A stretch of DNA of 64,000 bases from Sandaracinaceae bacterium (GCA_016706685.1 JADJJE010000053.1:1-64000); one strand, 5' to 3'; counted from the first letter of the stretch, positions 28,355 to 38,460 are shown. Program-made: numbers and translations. The notes: generated by a model not told the origin, from the sequence alone.

Positions 28355-29266
28355 TCATGCGCGCTTCGCGTTACCGACCAGGAGCAGCATGACGGCCGCG
28401 ACGACGATGGCCGCGCCGACCAGCGTGCGCGCATCGACGGGCTCGCGCGCGAGGGTGTGTCCGAGCACGAGCGCGATCAGCGGGTTCACGTAGGCGTAGC
28501 TCGTGGCCACGGAGGGCTGCGTGTGTTTGAGCAGGAAGGCGTACGCGCCGAAGCCGACGATGCTCCCGATGAACACGAGGTAGAGCAGCGCGAGCAGCGA
28601 CTCGAAGCTCGCGGTGGCGAGGTCGGCTTGCCCGAGCTCCCCGCGCAAGAGACCGGACGCGATCAGGATGCTGCCGCCGGCGAGCATCTGCGCGGCCGTC
28701 GACATCGCCGAGGAAGATGGCAGCGGGAGCCGCCGCGCGAGCACGGAGCCGAAGGACCACGACAGGATGGCGCCGAGGATCATCGTGATCTCGCCGATGC
28801 TCGCGAGCGAGCGGCGGTCGGGTGTGCCGACCAGCACGAAGACGCCGGTCAGCCCGAGCGCCATCGCGACGAGCGCGCGCGGGGTGGGACGCTCTCGCGA
28901 GATGATGAACGTGAACGCCGACACGAAGAGCGGCGTGAGCGCGATGATGAGCGCGATCAGTGAAGACGCCACGGAGCGTGCGACCAGGCTGACGAGCCCG
29001 TTCCCGACGCTGAGCAGGAGCACGCCGATGATCGCCGTGGTGCGCCACTCGCGGGCGTGGGTGGGCGCTCTCCGCGCACGCGCATCACAGCGTAGAGCAG
29101 CGCGCCTGCGGTGAAGAACGGACACCCCCCCGTCAGCAACGGGGGGCAGCGTGCGCACGGCGATGGCGATGGCCACGTAGGTGGCGCCCCACGCGAGGTA
29201 GACGCCGAGGAGCGCAGCGAGGATCGCGCGACGCGACGGGGCGCCGGGGTCGAGGGGGGTCGTCAC
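28355..29266 (-). CDS. EamA/DMT-family transporter (two compensating indels)
   Basis: 303 residues with about ten transmembrane helices in two EamA halves (AALLGVYLAWGATYVAIAIA at the start; AYAFLLKHTQPSVATSYAYV and VNPLIALVLGHTLA near the end). Between residues about 41 and 70 the frame is wrong. Removing one base in the G run 29141-29146 and adding one near 29053-29066 restores RTLPPLLTGGCPFFTAGALL ... ERPPTPREWRTTAIIG. It probably exports or imports small metabolites; the substrate is not predictable. GTG start at 29266. Confidence 0.85.
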   Translation of the reverse strand: MTTPLDPGAPSRRAILAALLGVYLAWGATYVAIAIAVRTLPPVADGGVSVLHRRRAALRCDARARRAPTHAREWRTTAIIGVLLLSVGNGLVSLVARSVASSLIALIIALTPLFVSAFTFIISRERPTPRALVAMALGLTGVFVLVGTPDRRSLASIGEITMILGAILSWSFGSVLARRLPLPSSSAMSTAAQMLAGGSILIASGLLRGELGQADLATASFESLLALLYLVFIGSIVGFGAYAFLLKHTQPSVATSYAYVNPLIALVLGHTLAREPVDARTLVGAAIVVAAVMLLLVGNAKRA

Positions 29267-29333
29267 GCGCGGCACCTTAGCCGTTCCCGGTCCGGTGGGC
29301 AGCACGCCGAATCGAGGTATCCTGCGGCGACCG

Positions 29334-31350
29334 ATGCCGGACCACACCACCTCCACCCGGGTCGCCGAGGCCATTCGCCTCATCCACGTGGCCACGTCCA
29401 AGGCCACGGGAGACGAGTTCTTTCGCGCGCTGGTCCGGGCCATGGCCGACGTCCTCGGCACGCGCTTCGCGTTCGCGGGCGAGGTGACCCCCGGTACCCG
29501 GGAGGTGGTCTCGGTCGCCATGTGGAACGGCGAAGGGTTCATCGACGACTTTCGCTACGATCTCGAGCACACCCCCTGCGCGGCCGTGGTCGGGGGGGAC
29601 TACTGTCAGTACCCCACCAACGTTCAGCGAGCGTTCCCACGCGACACCCTGCTGGTGGACATGGGCATCGAGGCGTACTTCGGCGTGCCCATCCGCGGGC
29701 GGGACGGTACACCCCTCGGACTCCTGGTGGCGCTGCACGACCAGCCGCGCGCGCCGGTGGACGACCTGGATGAGATCCTGGCGCACTTCGCCGCGCGAGC
29801 CGGCGCGGAGCTGGAGCGGCGTGCCGTCGAGGTGGCGCTGCGAGAGAGCGAGGCGCGCTACCGGGAGATCGTGAGCACCTGCGCCGAGGGGATCTGGAAG
29901 ATCGACGCCGAGGGGATCACCACCTTCGTGAACCCGCAGATGGCCACCATGCTGGGCTATGACCCGGCGGACATGCTCGGGCGCCCGGTCTTCGACTTCA
30001 TGGACGAGAGCGGCCGCGAGCAGGCGCTGGTGAGAATGGAGCGACGTCGGGCGGGGCTCAAGGAGCTGCACCGCTTCGACCTCCTGCGACGCGACGGAGC
30101 GGTGGTCCACACGCTGATGAACACCAACCCGGTGCTGGACGCGGCCGGCGGCTATCAGGGCGCGCTGGCGATGGTGACGGATGTCACGCACCAGGTGGGG
30201 CTCGAGAACCGCGCGCGCGAGGCGCAGAAACTGGAGAGCCTGGGGCTGATGGCGGGCGGCATCGCGCACGACTTCAACAACCTGCTCGTGGGCATCCTGG
30301 GGCGCGCCGACCTCGCGCTGGCGCGCATCCCGCCCACCGAGCCGGCGCACCGCATCGTGGAGGGCATCCGCGACGCAGCGAGCCGGGCGGCCGACCTGAC
30401 CAACCAGCTCTTGGTCTACGCAGGGCGCTCGCCCGTGAAGATGCAACCGGTGGATCTGAACCGATGCGTGCTGGAAATCGCAGGGCTCTGCGCGTCATCT
30501 GCCCCGAGCGGCGCGCGCGTGGAGGTCGCGGGCGTTTCCCAGGCGAAGCTCATGGTCCTGGCCGACCCGGGAGCGCTCACGCAGATCGTGCTGAACCTCA
30601 TCACCAACGGTGTGCAGGCGCTGGGGCCCTGCGGGGGGCGTCGTGAGGGTCTCCGCCGAGCCTTCGGAGGTCAGCATGGGGGCCGTCGAGGCCGCCAGCG
30701 GCGAGGCACTCGCGGCGGGCCGATATGCCGTCTTGCGCGTGGAGGACAACGGCTCCGGAATTGACGAAGCCACGCGCGCCCGTGTGTTCGACCCCTTCTT
30801 CACCACCAAGTCGACGGGGCGGGGCCTCGGGCTCGCGGTGGTGGACGGAATCGTGCGCAGCCACGGCGGGGCCATCGTCATCACCAGCCAGCGGGACCAC
30901 GGGAGCACCTTCGAGGTGTACCTTCCGCTGAGCGCGGCGAGCGACGAGGTGGCAGTCGAGGTCCCGACCGCCGCGCGGAGCACCACCGCGGCACGCGCCC
31001 TGCTCGCCGACGACGAGGCCGTCGTGCGCGAAGTGGTCGAGCTCGCGCTCTGCGACGCGGGGTACGAGGTGGACACCTGCGTCGACGGCGCCGCCGCGCT
31101 GGCTCTCTTCGAGGCAGCTCCCCAGCGCTATTCCATCGTGCTGCTGGACGTGACCATGCCCGTGCTCGGAGGCCTCGAGGCTGCGCGCCGCATGTTGATG
31201 ACGAGACCCGAGATGCCCATCGTCATCATGTCGGGCTTCACCGACGAGCGCGTCCCCGACGAGCTGCGCCACCTGCGCTTCATGCAGAAGCCCTTCGGCA
31301 TCGCCGCCCTCCTCGATGCGCTCGAACCGGCCGGCCGCGCGCGCCGCTAG
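29334..31350 (+). CDS. Hybrid sensor histidine kinase (GAF-PAS-HisKA-HATPase-REC), frameshifted at 30632-30637
   Basis: 671 residues after removing one base in the G6 run 30632-30637, which joins VQALGPCGG to VVRVSAEPSEVS. Order: GAF domain (about 10-160, including YFGVPIRGRDGTPLGLLVAL), PAS (170-285, EARYREIVSTCAEGIWKID), HisKA with GIAHDFNNLLVGIL (His at about 308), HATPase with VEDNGSGID and the G box TGRGLGLAVVDGIV, and a C-terminal receiver (LLADDEAVVREVV ... VLLDVTMPVLGG ... FMQKPF). No transmembrane helix, so it is cytosolic. It is a close structural relative of the kinase at 57 kb. Confidence 0.9.
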
Positions 31351-31383
31351 ACGTGCTCGCGCTCGCTCGCCAGCGAGGTGCCC

Positions 31384-32679
31384 TCAGTCACAGCCGTCGA
31401 AGCGGATGAGCATGTAGCGCCGACCGACCTCCACACAGGCGGCCGGCACCACTCGGCCGGTCGGATGCACGGTGGCGGCCTCGATCAGGGCCGCTCGGTG
31501 CAGCGGCGAGTGCTGCAAGAGCAGGATGCCCCCGCGGACGGGCGCGTCCGCGGGCAGGCCGACGTTGGCGGAGAGCGCGCCCGCGGACCCGAGCCGCTCG
31601 AGGAACGCGCGGCTCTCCGAAGGGCTCATGTCGCCGAAGTGATTGAGCTCACCCAGACCGAGCCAGGTGCGTGCGTCCTCCGAGACGTAGTCCGCCGTGG
31701 ACGCGAGCAGCTGGGCGTCGGTGAGCCCGTTCTCCGGGTTCTCCGTGGCCACCGCGGGGACGTCGTCGGGCGTGCTTCCGGCAAACATCGAGCGACCCAG
31801 CGCGAGCAGGACTCCCACCAACACCAGCCCCCCGAGGGCGGCCACCCACTTGTTCCGACCCGCCGCGGGCTCGGGCCCGGGCCGCGGAGGCGAGGCGGCC
31901 GGCGGCGCTGCGACCGGCGGCGAGCCGGCCGCCCGCTCCGTGGCCCGCGTGGGCGGAGACGCTCTCTGGGGCGCCTTCACCTTGGGCAGGCTGGCGAGGG
32001 CAGTCTGTAGCGCCTCGATGTCGTCTTCGGTGGGGTGCGAATGCGGCGTAGCCGCGATGGGCGCAGCTGGCGGAGCGCTCGAGGGCATCCCGGGCGGACG
32101 CAGCGACGCGGGCGCCGGAGCGCGCATGGGCGCTGGGATCAGCGATCCGAGCTCGAGCTCGTCATCGAAGGCATCGTGACCCGGCGCCTCGAGTTTGACG
32201 GCGACCGGCGGCGCCACGCCGAGTGGCCCTGGGACCGCACGGCGTGCGGGGCCGCTGGGCGCGGGGGGCTTCAAGGGCACATAGGCCGACGAGCCCTCGC
32301 CGTACGCAGGCTCGTCGGCCAGCAGCGCGGCGGACACATCCGGCGCGGCGGCGCTGACCTTCTTCACCCGAACCCGCGGGCCTCGCGCGGCGCTGGCGCT
32401 GGTCGCGGCGGCCTCGGGGACGGCCTCGAGTCGCGCAGGCAAGATCCCCTCGGGGCAGAGCTCCACGTCGGCCCCTGCCCTCCCCAGCGCCTCGGCCGCC
32501 TCGGCCGCCTCGGCGGCCGTGACGCCGCGTCGCACCAGGCGGGGCACCGAAGCCACCAGCGCCACGGCGCGCGCGAGGTCCATCTCGAACGCCCAAGCGA
32601 TGCCCTCGGCGGCGTCCTCGGGGGCCAGGTCGAAGCCCATGATCCACACGTCGACGGTATCGGAGTAAGGAACGGCCAT
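31384..32679 (-). CDS. Membrane protein with an N-terminal L7/L12-like domain
   Basis: 431 residues from MAVPYSDTVDVWIMGFD. Residues 8-75 read like the ribosomal L7/L12 C-terminal (ClpS-like) fold: AEGIAWAFEMDLARAVALVA, then LVRRGVTAAEAAEAAEALGR and AGADVEL. A long Pro/Ala-rich linker follows, with one transmembrane helix (KWVAALGGLVLVGVLLALG) at about 285-305. The C-terminal domain of about 120 residues (TWLGLGELNHFGDM, ACVEVGRRYMLIRFDGCD) is then on the other side of the membrane. No family is assigned to the C-terminus. Confidence 0.65.
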   Translation of the reverse strand: MAVPYSDTVDVWIMGFDLAPEDAAEGIAWAFEMDLARAVALVASVPRLVRRGVTAAEAAEAAEALGRAGADVELCPEGILPARLEAVPEAAATSASAARGPRVRVKKVSAAAPDVSAALLADEPAYGEGSSAYVPLKPPAPSGPARRAVPGPLGVAPPVAVKLEAPGHDAFDDELELGSLIPAPMRAPAPASLRPPGMPSSAPPAAPIAATPHSHPTEDDIEALQTALASLPKVKAPQRASPPTRATERAAGSPPVAAPPAASPPRPGPEPAAGRNKWVAALGGLVLVGVLLALGRSMFAGSTPDDVPAVATENPENGLTDAQLLASTADYVSEDARTWLGLGELNHFGDMSPSESRAFLERLGSAGALSANVGLPADAPVRGGILLLQHSPLHRAALIEAATVHPTGRVVPAACVEVGRRYMLIRFDGCD

Positions 32680-32739
32680 GAGAGGGATGAGACCGCTCCC
32701 GCGGCCCGTCTGCAAGCGCGCAGTTCCGGAGGCCCGTGT

Positions 32740-34110
32740 TCAGCCGCCCACCATCGCGATGAGCGCCAGCGGCGCGAGCAGCTCCCCCTGAAACGACAAC
32801 GTGAACGCGTGGTCGCGCGGGCCCGAGAGGCCAATGCGGGCGTCGAGACGAATACCGACGGGCCACTCGAGGCCGCCAACGGCACGGTGCCCGAAGTACA
32901 GCCCGGCGGTGACGCCGTGGCCCCCGCCACCGAAGCGCCCATGCACGCCGAACGAGGGCACGATGGCGCGGTCCGCGCGAGTGGGAAACACCACGTGACC
33001 CCCTGCGCCCAACAGAAAGTCCTGTGCCCCGAGGATGCCCGTGGAGCCGATCTCGCCGTAGAGTCCGAAGCCCACGTCCCGCTGCTCCGCCCTCCCGAAG
33101 GTGACCTCGGGCCGGAACGTGAGCGCGGGTCCGCTCGGGTGCGACTCGCGTCCCGCGCCCGAGTCGCGCACGAAGAAGCCGCCACCCATCGTGAGGTTGA
33201 AGGCGAAGCCCACACGCGCAGGAGCTCTCGGCACGCGCTCGATGAAGCCGTACCCGTCGCTCGGGTTCGCGTCGAAGAAGGCACGCCCCGCGCTGTCCTC
33301 CGCGACGAACCGAGGGTCGAGCGCCGCGACCAGCGCGCGCGCCAGCGAGGCCTGGTCGTTCGCGGGCGCGCCATTGCACGGGCACGTGGCCGCCGCGGTG
33401 GGGTCCACCGTGCACAGCGGCGGAACGTCCACCTCGAGCACACGTCCGGCGCCGAGCGCACCCGTCGCGACATCCTCGGCCTGATCACACGCCCCTCCCT
33501 CGGGGTCCACCACGATCGGCATGCGCGAACCCAAATCGCTGAACTGGCGACAGGCCTCGATGGTCTCCCCCACGGTCTCGCGAGGCGCGACGAGCACCAC
33601 GCGCGCCGCAGGGTGCATGTGACACCCGCCCGTGCCGAGCATGGACTGCCCCAGCCACGCCATGTCGGCCATGAAGACGACCGCAGCCACGGGCACGTTG
33701 GCGGTGCAGCAAGGGCCGAAGTCGCGGGCCTGGACGTCCGCGAGGACCTCGAGCACGCGCGCGGAAACGGCCTCCGGCAGGGTTTGCCGCAGATCGGGCG
33801 TGACCACGGCATACGTGCTGGCGAGCGCCCGCGCGAAGGGCTCGAGGCGCGCTGGGTCTCCCGCCGTGACCAGCAACACGATGGGGCGCCGCGGGTGACG
33901 CATGGCGGGGTCGCAGACCGGACCGGGGGTGTCGCAGGTGACGTCACCCCGGAGTGGCGTGTGTGTTGGCAAGGGGATGCTGGACGCGTGCTGCACGGAC
34001 GAGGGCCACTCGCTCGACGAGCTGGCAGGGGGCACGTCCTGGGCACTCACCAGCCCGGATCCAGAGAGCACGTTCACGCAGGCCAGCCCGAGCACCGTGG
34101 ACAAACGCAT
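32740..34110 (-). CDS. Exported hypothetical protein with C-terminal beta-rich domain
   Basis: 456 residues, signal peptide MRLSTVLGLACVNVLSGSGLVSAQ. The first half has a Rossmann-like section (PIVLLVTAGDPARLEPFARA, VAAVVFMADMAWLG). It also has a cluster of cysteines (CDTPGPVCD, CCTANV, CPCNG). The second half is made of alternating beta strands ending in LSFQGELLAPLALIAMVGG, consistent with an outer-membrane barrel or similar. No catalytic motif is recognised, and neighbours give no clue. Confidence 0.65.
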   Translation of the reverse strand: MRLSTVLGLACVNVLSGSGLVSAQDVPPASSSSEWPSSVQHASSIPLPTHTPLRGDVTCDTPGPVCDPAMRHPRRPIVLLVTAGDPARLEPFARALASTYAVVTPDLRQTLPEAVSARVLEVLADVQARDFGPCCTANVPVAAVVFMADMAWLGQSMLGTGGCHMHPAARVVLVAPRETVGETIEACRQFSDLGSRMPIVVDPEGGACDQAEDVATGALGAGRVLEVDVPPLCTVDPTAAATCPCNGAPANDQASLARALVAALDPRFVAEDSAGRAFFDANPSDGYGFIERVPRAPARVGFAFNLTMGGGFFVRDSGAGRESHPSGPALTFRPEVTFGRAEQRDVGFGLYGEIGSTGILGAQDFLLGAGGHVVFPTRADRAIVPSFGVHGRFGGGGHGVTAGLYFGHRAVGGLEWPVGIRLDARIGLSGPRDHAFTLSFQGELLAPLALIAMVGG

Positions 34111-34236
34111 GCTGGGAGCTTCTCACGACTCGCCCCTGTACACCCGCCATGCTCGAGCGCTCCCGCAGGCTAGGGCCTCGCCCAAGCGGTCTCCATGCGC
34201 CTTGTCAGCGGCACCGGGAGCGGGCTTCATGGGGGC

Positions 34237-35539
34237 ATGACGACGCACGGCTCGCCCGCCCGGCCCCTCGGTGCCCTACTCCTCGCGCTCGCCCTCTCGG
34301 GCTGTGGCGCTGCATCGCCCCCGCCGCCCACGACGCAGGTCGAAGCCACGCCGCCCGCCTGCACGAGCTATCAGGAGCTGCGCGGCGACCGCTGCATGTA
34401 CGTGGTGGAGGCGGAGGAGCGCTGCCACGAGGCCGACGGCGCCGCGTGTACCGGGGCTGGGGACGCCTACATGACCGGTGTGAACGTGGCCGTGGACGTC
34501 GATCACGCGGCCGAACTCTATGCGCGCGCATGCGAGCTCCGGGGACGCCGAGGGCTGCAACAGGCTCGGGTCCCTCCATGAAGATGGTGACGGCGTAGCG
34601 CTGGACCTGGCCGAGGCGGCGCGGCTCTACGCCGCCGGGTGTGAGCTGGGGAGCGCGGAGGCGTGCACGGTCTATGGCGCCATGCTGGCCAACGGGGACG
34701 CCGTAGCCCAGGACCCCGCGCGCGCCGTGACGTTCTACGAGCGGGCCTGCCGCGATGGCGAGCCCTACGGATGCGGCAACTTGGGAGCCGCCTACCTCCA
34801 CGGGGAGGGCGTGGCGGCGAACGTGCAGCACGCGATGGCGCTCCTCGAACGCGCCTGCGAGTCGAGCGTGGGCTTTGCCTGCGCGGAGCTCGGCTGGGCG
34901 CTCACGGACCACCCGGACGTCCCGCGGGACGAGAGCCGCGCGATGACGCTGTTCGAGCGGGCGTGTGCTCTCCACGACGCATGGGGTTGCCACCTCGCCG
35001 GCCGATCATTCGCAGAAGGGGCCATCGTCCCGCTCGACGTCGAGCGCGCGCAGACACTGCTCACCGAGTCCTGCGAGCTCGGGGAGGAGTCTTCCTGTGA
35101 GATCTTGGACGAGCTCGCGGCGCCGGCGCCGACCCCGCAGGACACGGCCGCCAGCTGCGCTTCCCCCGCGCGCCTCACGCTGGGCCGGGAGGTCACGGGC
35201 ACCACGGCAGACGCCGTGAACGGCCTGGTTGCCACCTGTGGTCTCCGCGCCACCTCGCCCGACCGAGTGTACACACTGGTCATCACACGGCCCACGCGCC
35301 TCAAGGTGGACCTGTTCTCCGACTTCGACGGCGTGGTGCACATCCGCAGCGCGTGCTCGGTGGCGCCCGAGGGCCAGGTGGCCTGCAACGACGACGCCGC
35401 GGACGAGCGACCCAACGCGGACGAGCGCCACTCGGCCCTCGAGGTCGAGCTCCAGCGCGGCACGTACTTCGTGGTGGTGGACGGCTACGCCGCACGAGAG
35501 TCGGGCGCGTTCCGCCTGTTGGTCGACCGCGCGCCCTGA
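34237..35539 (+). CDS. Sel1-repeat lipoprotein with PPC-like C-terminal domain (frameshifted at about 34545)
   Basis: 433 residues after removing one base in the G run near 34544-34547, which joins LYARACEL to GDAEGCNRLGSLHEDG. The lipoprotein signal ends LALSGCG. Six or so Sel1-type repeats (A-x2-Y-x2-A-C-x-x-G ... C-x2-L-G) span about residues 55-290. The C-terminal 110 residues (YTLVITRPTRLKVDLFSDFD ... GTYFVVVDGYAARESGAFRL) fit the bacterial pre-peptidase C-terminal (PPC) beta-sandwich. Expected in the periplasm or outer membrane as a binding scaffold. Confidence 0.85.
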
Positions 35540-35575
35540 GCGCCCGGACTGACTGATTCATGCGACGCTCGTCGC

Positions 35576-36427
35576 ATGCGCCATCCGACCTGGGGCTTCG
35601 AGCTACCCGAGATCCTCGCCCGGTTGATCGACTGGATGGGGGGAGACGAACGTCGTGCCGAGCTGCTGGAGCGCGCCGCGGGTGACATCGACCCCGCGCT
35701 CTCCAACCGCTTCGGGCAGACGGTGGGCAAGGAGCTGGCGTATCCGGGTCACCCCTTCGAATTCATCCCCATCTTTTGGAACGGGGGCGACGCACTCCAG
35801 TACGGGCTGGTGGTCCATTCAGACGGCCTCGCTCACCGCATGGCCTCGTACGCGCCGGGGGATGATCGGGGGCCGCGCTGGCTCGGGGACGACGCCTCAC
35901 AGGGCCTCGGCCACCTGCTCGCCGTGAATCGGCACTGGGCTGGTCGCACGGCGGCGTGGAGCGCACCCGGTGTGCAGGACCTCATCGACGAGCATCGGAG
36001 GGACGTGGCGGCCGCGGTCGACGAGCTGGCCGCCGCGCTCTCGCTCGAGGTCCCCGACGAACTCCCGGGCCTGACCGAAGGCGCGCGGTCCGACCGCGAT
36101 GTCACTCCCGATGCGCCTGCCGGCTGGACGTTCGAGGAGTGCAACGACGACGTCGGGGTGCTGGCGCCGTCCACAGCGTTCGATCCCGACCTGGTGTCCA
36201 TGGATCGGCCCTTCGACCGCGACGCCGAGCTCCTGACGGTCGACGGCCTCCTCGCGCGTGGCTTCCCGGCGTCTGCCTTGGCCGTGGCGCGCAACGTGTA
36301 TCAGTTCACGGCGTTCGACGGGGATCGCGGGGCGGCAGCCGCCCGAGCCATGCAGCGCTCCTACTCGGCGCTCGGCAGGGAGTGGCTCGTGGGGCGCGTG
36401 GACGCGTACCTCGACCGCGATGACTGA
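35576..36427 (+). CDS. Hypothetical protein
   Basis: 283 residues, cytosolic (no signal or helix). Aromatic- and acid-rich segments such as FEFIPIFWNGGDALQYGLVV resemble SMI1/KNR4 (SUKH)-like folds only loosely. The C-terminal part is helical (LTVDGLLARGFPASALAVAR). The start ATG sits at the end of a 9-bp palindrome CATGCGACG-CT-CGTCGCATG (35559-35578). No function is assigned. Confidence 0.6.
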   Translation: MRHPTWGFELPEILARLIDWMGGDERRAELLERAAGDIDPALSNRFGQTVGKELAYPGHPFEFIPIFWNGGDALQYGLVVHSDGLAHRMASYAPGDDRGPRWLGDDASQGLGHLLAVNRHWAGRTAAWSAPGVQDLIDEHRRDVAAAVDELAAALSLEVPDELPGLTEGARSDRDVTPDAPAGWTFEECNDDVGVLAPSTAFDPDLVSMDRPFDRDAELLTVDGLLARGFPASALAVARNVYQFTAFDGDRGAAAARAMQRSYSALGREWLVGRVDAYLDRDD

Positions 36428-36510
36428 GATGCCGACCGCGCCGGCAGGAGGCACGCGCGCATAGCGAAGGCCAGCACCGTCCAGTACAGACCAGGCGCCC
36501 CGAGGCACGC

Positions 36511-37749
36511 ATGACCCACGAGACGCCCGAGACCCCGACCGCCGAGCACCGCGAGACGTGCTTCCGCTGCTTCAAGCCACGCTCCACGTGCGTGTGCGGG
36601 CTGATCACGGCCGTTCCCAACCGGGTGGGGGTGTCCGTGCTGCAGCACCCGCGTGAGCGCGCCCACCCGCTCGGCACGGCCCGCTTCGTGGAGCTGGGCC
36701 TCTCGAACTCCGAGGTCATCGTGGCCTTCACGGGGGACCGCGACCTGCACGTGCCCATGCAGCTGCCGGAGGGCACGGGGCTGCTGTACCCGAGCCCGGA
36801 CGCCACCGACCTCGAGCAGGCCACGCCGGCCGAGCGGCCGCGGCACCTGTTGGTGCTGGACGGGACCTGGAGCCAGGCGCGCGCGCTCTACCGGCAGAAC
36901 CCGTGGCTGGCTGGCATGCCGCACTTTCAGCTGTCGCCCGAGGCGCCCAGCCGCTACCGCATTCGGCGCGAGCCGCGCCCCGAGTTCGTGTCCACGCTGG
37001 AGTCCGTGCTGCTGGCGCTGCGCATCCTGGAGCCCGAGACGGAGGGCTTCGAGGGGCTGCTGAGCGCGTTCGACTCGCTGGTGGACACCCAGATCGAGCA
37101 CCACGCCAGGGCGAAGGGCGCGGGGGAGCCCAAGCGGCAGAAGCGCGTGCGGCGCGAGCGCCTGTATCGCGGCGTGCCGCGCTGGCTGGCGGAGGACGCC
37201 GAGCGGCTGGTGGGGCTGTATGCCGAGGCGGTGCCGCCCGCCACCGCGGGGCCTTCGAAGCCCGGCCCACTGCTGCAGCTGGTGGCCATGCGCTTCGCCA
37301 CGGGTGAGCGCTTCGAGGCCATGATCCGCCCCGCCGCCGGCCTGCCGGGAGACGCCGAGCTGGCCACCATCGGGCTCACGCGCGCGGACTTCGATGACGC
37401 GCTGCCCGGAGAGCAGCTGGCCCATGCCCTCGACGGTTTCCTACGGCCGGGCGACGTGGGCCTCGCGTGGAACCGCAGCACCCCCAGCCTCATGCACGAC
37501 GCCACGGGCATCGCCCACCGCATGCGGTTGCTCAAGCCGGTGCTGCGCGAGCTGGGCCCGCTGGACGAGCACGGGTCGCTCCAGTCGCTGGACGTGCTGG
37601 CCAGCCTGGCGCGCACCGAGCTGGGCGAGGCGGACCAGGCGCTGGACACAGAGGGCCTGCGCGGACGCGCGGCTGGGCGCCTCGCGAACCTGCTGCAGGT
37701 GGCCCGCGCCACGCGCCTGCGTGGGCTGAAGGCCCCGACGCTCGAGTAG
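36511..37749 (+). CDS. DTW-domain protein, probable tRNA-uridine aminocarboxypropyltransferase
   Basis: 412 residues. The first 200 show the DTW domain: zinc-like cysteines C-x2-C-x6-C-x-C (CFRCFKPRSTCVC, about 17-29), the name motif as VLDGTWSQARAL at about residue 115, and RIRREPRPEFVSTLE. In E. coli the TapT member of this family adds the acp group from SAM to U47 of tRNAs. The remaining 200 residues (SKPGPLLQLVAMRFATGERF ... ) are not part of the core domain and have no match that I can name. The reaction is inferred from the family. Confidence 0.8.
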   Translation: MTHETPETPTAEHRETCFRCFKPRSTCVCGLITAVPNRVGVSVLQHPRERAHPLGTARFVELGLSNSEVIVAFTGDRDLHVPMQLPEGTGLLYPSPDATDLEQATPAERPRHLLVLDGTWSQARALYRQNPWLAGMPHFQLSPEAPSRYRIRREPRPEFVSTLESVLLALRILEPETEGFEGLLSAFDSLVDTQIEHHARAKGAGEPKRQKRVRRERLYRGVPRWLAEDAERLVGLYAEAVPPATAGPSKPGPLLQLVAMRFATGERFEAMIRPAAGLPGDAELATIGLTRADFDDALPGEQLAHALDGFLRPGDVGLAWNRSTPSLMHDATGIAHRMRLLKPVLRELGPLDEHGSLQSLDVLASLARTELGEADQALDTEGLRGRAAGRLANLLQVARATRLRGLKAPTLE

Positions 37750-37759
37750 CACGGCGCCC

Positions 37760-37788
37760 CGCTGGCCCCGCCGGGTGGGTGGCCAGCG
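37760..37788 (+). terminator. Possible bidirectional terminator hairpin
   Basis: 8-bp perfect stem CGCTGGCC/GGCCAGCG with a 13-nt loop, between the convergent DTW and GST genes. No T-tract on either strand. Confidence 0.4.
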
Positions 37789-37806
37789 CGACGGTTCGAG
37801 CGGCCC

Positions 37807-38460
37807 TCAGCCCGCCAGCACGTGCTGGTCCACGTTCGCCTTCTCGGCCGCGAACGCCTGGAACCACGGCTGCTTCGCCACGTTGGGCCGCTGCTTGCAG
37901 CGCTCGTACCACCGATGCAGGCGAGGGAAGTCGCGCTCCGGCAACCCCAGCCCATCGATGGCCATGCCGAAGAAGGGCAACACGATGATGTCGGCGATGG
38001 AGTACTCGTCCCCCGCGAAGAAGGGCTGGTCGTCCAGATAGCCCTCCCACGTGCGGCACTCGGCCATGAGCTTCTCGAGGCGTTCGCCCAGCTCGGCGCG
38101 CCGCATGCCGCGGAACTTCACGGACCCGAAGATGTTGGTGGGGTCCAGCTTCTGGTTGAACTCGGCGATCAACCGAATGCACTTGGCCATGGCCACCGGG
38201 TCGCGCGGGATGAGCGGCGGCTCGGGGTAGCGGTGCTCGAGGTACTGCACGATGGCCACGCTCTCGAACACGGTGATGCCGTCGTCCACGATGCACGGCA
38301 CCTGGCCGCGCGGGTTGATGGCCAGGTAAGGCGGCTGGCGGTGCTCGCCCTTGAAGAGGTCTACCGTGACGTACTCGTACGGGAGGCCTTTCTCCTCGAG
38401 GTAGAGCTGGGCGCGCATCGAGTTGTTGGAGAAGGGGTGAGCGTAGAGCTTGATGGCCAC
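37807..38460 (-). CDS. Glutathione S-transferase family protein
   Basis: 217 residues, GTG start giving MAIKLYAHPFSNNSMRAQLY. N-terminal thioredoxin-like domain with the active-site serine region (HPFSNNS), the cis-proline region (NPRGQVPCIVDDG) and the GSH-contacting ES pair (VFESVAIVQYLEHRYPEP). An all-helical C-domain follows (EFNQKLDPTNI ... DDQPFFAGDEYSIADIIVLP). It likely conjugates or transfers glutathione; the substrate is unknown. The upstream reading frame beyond the GTG is not convincing. Confidence 0.9.
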   Translation of the reverse strand: MAIKLYAHPFSNNSMRAQLYLEEKGLPYEYVTVDLFKGEHRQPPYLAINPRGQVPCIVDDGITVFESVAIVQYLEHRYPEPPLIPRDPVAMAKCIRLIAEFNQKLDPTNIFGSVKFRGMRRAELGERLEKLMAECRTWEGYLDDQPFFAGDEYSIADIIVLPFFGMAIDGLGLPERDFPRLHRWYERCKQRPNVAKQPWFQAFAAEKANVDQHVLAG

